Shown piece after piece: positions 61,626 to 64,000 of a stretch of DNA of 64,000 bases. Origin of the DNA: Thiodiazotropha sp040507005. Lineage in GTDB: Bacteria; Pseudomonadota; Gammaproteobacteria; Chromatiales; Chromatiaceae. Below the pieces are notes generated by a model. That model did not search any database. It saw only the letters and a program-made list of their open reading frames with translations, and had not been told where the DNA came from. The position numbers and the translations under genes are program-made. Numbering within the stretch: position 1 is the stretch's first letter; each line of letters opens with the position of its first letter. The DNA is taken from positions 58,789 through 122,788 of the forward strand of contig JBEVVS010000005.1 of NCBI GenBank assembly GCA_040507005.1, written 5' to 3'.

Positions 61626-62597
61626 TTACATCATACCCTTCTCTTTCCAGAATTTGATGGCACCGGGATGCCAGGGAGTGACCACACCCTGCGTGCCGGT
61701 GTCGAGACTCATGTGCTTGAAGGTCTTTTTCTGTGCCTTCATATGAGCCAGACCCTCATCGGTATACATGATTGAAAGCATGTTGTAGACCGTGTCATCT
61801 GAGACCTTGGAGTTGGCTACCCAAAGGGCTGAGTCCTGGAATGAGGGGGAATCAGCATCAACACCGCGATAGGTGCCGGCGGGTACGGACAACTGGGAGA
61901 AGTAGGGGTATTTATCAAAGAAACCGCTATCCTTAGCATCCTGACCCACATTAACCAATTCAATGTCATTGGTTTGGGCCGCCATGATTACAGCGCCGCT
62001 TGGAAATGCCGTGAACAGCCAGAAGGCATCAAGCTGATTATTGCCAAATGCTTGTGCTGCGTCGTTATATCCCATGGCGTTACGTTCGATCTTGTCCCAG
62101 ACGCCCATGTGGGTGAAGAAGAGTTCGCAGTTGGCGAAAGCGCCTGAACCGGCATTGCCTACACCGACCTTCTTACCCACAAGATCCTTGGTGCTTTTGA
62201 TTCCCGAGCCCTTGCGTGTCACCAGTTGTGCGGGGGCGCCATAGAGCCAGGCGACCGCCATGACATCCTCATACTTGTTGGTGTCGTTTTTCATCTGGCC
62301 ATTGCGACCGAGGTAGACATGGCCGGAATAGACCACCCCCATCTGCGCTTTGCCCGAGTTCACCTTGCGCAGGTTCTCCACCGATCCGGCCGATGATTGT
62401 GCCTTGACGCGAAAATCCTTGGAACTCTTGATGGGCTTGTAGACTTGAACCGCGTTGGCGACGACCTGGAAGGTGCCGCCAGCGGGTCCGCCGCTGAAGA
62501 CGACCCGCTCTTTGGCCGATGCGGTGACAGGTATCATCATGCTGGCTGTCAGCAGTGCCGTTGCGGCGGCAAGTACAGATCTGCGTGTGATGTTCAT
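61626..62597 (-). CDS. TAXI-family TRAP transporter solute-binding protein
   Basis: A 323-residue periplasmic protein with a signal peptide (MNITRRSVLAAATALLTASMMIPVTASA). The TAXI pattern is visible in VVFSGGPAGGTFQVVANAV, VGKKVGVGNAGSGAFANCELFF and GYNDAAQAFGNNQLDAFWLFTAFPSGAV. It captures a small organic acid for a TRAP permease; no TRAP membrane subunits are in the window. A sigma-54 promoter lies 63-78 bp upstream and a DctD-like activator gene precedes it on the same strand. Confidence 0.93.
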   Translation of the reverse strand: MNITRRSVLAAATALLTASMMIPVTASAKERVVFSGGPAGGTFQVVANAVQVYKPIKSSKDFRVKAQSSAGSVENLRKVNSGKAQMGVVYSGHVYLGRNGQMKNDTNKYEDVMAVAWLYGAPAQLVTRKGSGIKSTKDLVGKKVGVGNAGSGAFANCELFFTHMGVWDKIERNAMGYNDAAQAFGNNQLDAFWLFTAFPSGAVIMAAQTNDIELVNVGQDAKDSGFFDKYPYFSQLSVPAGTYRGVDADSPSFQDSALWVANSKVSDDTVYNMLSIMYTDEGLAHMKAQKKTFKHMSLDTGTQGVVTPWHPGAIKFWKEKGMM

Positions 62598-62659
62598 TCA
62601 GTATCCTCCGTTATTATGGGTTGTGAAAAATTATATGTTTCTAAATAGACTCTGTTATC

Positions 62660-62675
62660 AGCAAGTCTTGGGCCA
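62660..62675 (-). promoter_or_regulatory. sigma-54 promoter of the TAXI gene
   Basis: On the minus strand TGGCCC-N5-TTGCT: the GG and GC doublets are 10 bp apart, as in the -24/-12 consensus TGGCAC-N5-TTGCA. It lies 63-78 bp upstream of the TAXI start and next to a sigma-54 activator gene. Confidence 0.75.
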
Positions 62676-62762
62676 GACTGGGAACAGTCGAGCTTTCTCA
62701 CGGTAACGCGATGATTGGTTGAGGAAAAATGATAAAAAGTGTGGATAGGGCACGTCTTCCAT

Positions 62763-62782
62763 ATGGGTGGATACCCACCCAT
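62763..62782. promoter_or_regulatory. candidate upstream activator site
   Basis: A perfect 8-bp inverted repeat, ATGGGTGG and CCACCCAT, with a 4-bp spacer. It lies about 90-105 bp upstream of the sigma-54 promoter, a usual distance for an enhancer-binding protein. No U tract follows on the minus strand, so it is less likely to be the terminator of the regulator gene. Confidence 0.5.
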
Positions 62783-62832
62783 CCAGCTTGGGACCGGGTG
62801 TGGCATCCTGCCAAGATTCAAAAAAGTATAAT

Positions 62833-64000
62833 CTATTTGTAGAGGCGCTTGTCCAGTCCATATTTCTGCATCTTGTCATAGAGGGTCTTTCTCGGCAGGC
62901 CAAGCAGCTCCATGGTCTGCTTAATCACCCCGCCGGATTCAGAAAGGGCCTGTTCGATCATCGCCCGCTCAAAGGCTTCCACATGCTCAGGCAGGGTCAT
63001 TGGAATGCAGGGTGAGATTGAGGTGTCTTCATCCAGTTGCAGGCCGCACCCGTCGCCGAGCAGGACGAAGCGCTCTGCAACATTGCGCAGCTCCCTTACA
63101 TTACCCGGCCAGTTGAAGGCCATCAGTTTCTGATTGATATTGTCCGGCATCGCCGGTGCAACCTTGCCGTAGCGAGCTGCTGCCACCAGCAGAAAGTGTT
63201 GGAACAACAAGGGAATGTCTTCCCGTCGTTCCCGCAGGGGCGGAAGCTCCAGGGTGACCACATTCAATCGGTAGTAGAGGTCCTCCCTGAATTCACCCCG
63301 TTCTGCAGCTGTCTTTAGATCGACCTTGGAGGCGGCGATGATACGGATATCCAATTCGATGCTCTCGTTGGAGCCGATACGTTCAAGGGTGCGCTCCTGC
63401 AGTACCCGTAACAGCCTGACCTGGGCGGGTAGGGGCATGGATTCGATCTCATCGAGAAACACGGTGCCCTGATTGGCATACTCGAACTTGCCGACACGCA
63501 TTGTCTCGGCACCGGTAAAGGCGCCCTTCTCATGGCCGAAGAGTTCACTTTCAATCAGGTTCTCCGGGATGGCACCGCAGTTTACCGCGACAAAATTCTT
63601 ATCCCGTCTTTGACTCTGTTCATGGAGCGAGCGCGCCATCAGTTCTTTCCCGGTGCCGGTCTCACCCATCAGCAAAATGTCGGCAGCGGTATCCGCAAGT
63701 TGATTGATGGTCTTTTTTAGCGCTTTGATAGCCGGTGTCTTCCCAATGATTCTCGGGCCAAGGGTGTTTTCCGCGTCGAGTTCGCTTTTCAGTGTCCGGT
63801 TCTCAAGCACCAGCCTGCGTTTTTCCAGAGCCCTGCGCACCGTGTCCACCAGGCGCTCGGCGGAGAAAGGTTTTTCGATAAAGTCATAGGCGCCTTTCTG
63901 CATGGCATCCACAGCCATGGAGATATCCCCATGCCCGGTGATCAGGATAATCGGCAGAGTGGGGTCCATATGTTGTAATTGTTGTAAAAGCGCGAGTCCG
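62833..64000 (-). CDS. sigma-54-dependent response regulator (DctD-like), 5' end outside window
   Basis: The visible 389 residues start inside a receiver domain (GLALLQQLQHMDPTLPIILITGHGD, with the conserved KPF lysine in FIEKPFS); the phosphoacceptor aspartate is beyond the edge. The AAA+ domain has GETGTGKEL, EKGAFTGAETM and the Walker B-type GTVFLDEIESM; the C-terminal Fis-type HTH reads GVIKQTMELLGLPRKTLYDKMQKYGL. The frame stays open to 64000, so no start is given. It probably activates the TAXI gene, with a cognate sensor kinase encoded beyond the edge. Confidence 0.95.
   Translation of the reverse strand, partial: GLALLQQLQHMDPTLPIILITGHGDISMAVDAMQKGAYDFIEKPFSAERLVDTVRRALEKRRLVLENRTLKSELDAENTLGPRIIGKTPAIKALKKTINQLADTAADILLMGETGTGKELMARSLHEQSQRRDKNFVAVNCGAIPENLIESELFGHEKGAFTGAETMRVGKFEYANQGTVFLDEIESMPLPAQVRLLRVLQERTLERIGSNESIELDIRIIAASKVDLKTAAERGEFREDLYYRLNVVTLELPPLRERREDIPLLFQHFLLVAAARYGKVAPAMPDNINQKLMAFNWPGNVRELRNVAERFVLLGDGCGLQLDEDTSISPCIPMTLPEHVEAFERAMIEQALSESGGVIKQTMELLGLPRKTLYDKMQKYGLDKRLYK

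Noticed and set aside
1..64000. A steroid (cholesterol or testosterone) degradation island
   Set aside because: The monooxygenase, extradiol and DUF1302/DUF1329 genes would fit, but no ketosteroid dehydrogenase, KshA or other steroid-specific enzyme was found in the window.
1..64000. CRISPR arrays, tRNA or rRNA genes, intact transposases
   Set aside because: None was recognised on either strand.

Overview
The window reads as part of a gammaproteobacterial chromosome of intermediate GC content. The basis is the FadB-type fused beta-oxidation protein, the MerR-type LiuR regulator with its leucine-catabolism operon, the DctD-like sigma-54 activator beside a TAXI-TRAP binding protein, and the overall gene style. 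Family or genus cannot be fixed from the sequence alone. Nearly everything is catabolic: aromatic-ring opening, acyl-CoA activation, beta-oxidation, branched-chain acid breakdown, and envelope proteins for hydrophobic substrates. I see no rRNA, tRNA, CRISPR array or intact insertion sequence. One run of 100 Ns (47191-47290) marks an unresolved scaffold gap.

Layout. 1-10152: a phosphotransferase-like gene, then module A of an aromatic catabolic locus (AraC regulator, VOC enzyme, acyl-CoA ligase, two-domain extradiol dioxygenase, cytochrome b561, TetR regulator, FAD monooxygenase, small SnoaL-like protein). Two inverted repeats sharing half-sites flank the tetR gene and look like its operators. 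10546-21962: a compact acyl-CoA block: etfB, etfA, a fused acyl-CoA mutase (IcmF type), a long acyl-CoA dehydrogenase, a nitroreductase-like protein, fadB and ETF-ubiquinone oxidoreductase. 22151-33945: a TetR regulator divergent from an eight-gene run: FAD oxidase, Fe-S CCG protein, second FAD oxidase, acyl-CoA ligase, aldehyde dehydrogenase, DUF1302 porin-like protein, DUF1329 protein. 34329-38792: Ycf48-like protein, MMPL/RND transporter and a universal stress protein, overlapping each other.

38793-49682: module B, a rearranged paralogous set (AraC, ligase, VOC enzyme, SnoaL-like protein, FAD monooxygenase) with decayed genes between them: a dld-mhpE chimera and a broken alpha/beta hydrolase. 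It also holds a second DUF1302-DUF1329 pair that is collapsed in the assembly. 49830-57809: a leucine/isovalerate (liu) operon with a perfect 24-bp palindrome upstream of liuR, then liuB, liuC, liuD, liuE and acetoacetyl-CoA synthetase; liuA is not here. 57810-64000: a short relic of an ETF-QO 3' end, an AT-rich cysteine-rich protein gene, a haem-c-type GGDEF/EAL protein, a pterin dehydratase, and a TAXI-TRAP binding protein behind a sigma-54 promoter next to a DctD-like regulator (cut by the window edge).

How the genes could fit together (inference): hydrophobic or aromatic compounds cross the envelope with help from the DUF1302/DUF1329/Ycf48/MMPL set. Side chains are oxidised by the FAD/Fe-S oxidases and aldehyde dehydrogenase and activated by the ligases. 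Rings are hydroxylated and cleaved by the FAD monooxygenases and extradiol enzymes. The acyl-CoA products pass through the dehydrogenase, FadB and mutase, with electrons leaving by ETF and ETF-QO. Branched C5 units would be finished by the Liu enzymes. The true substrate is not readable from the sequence.
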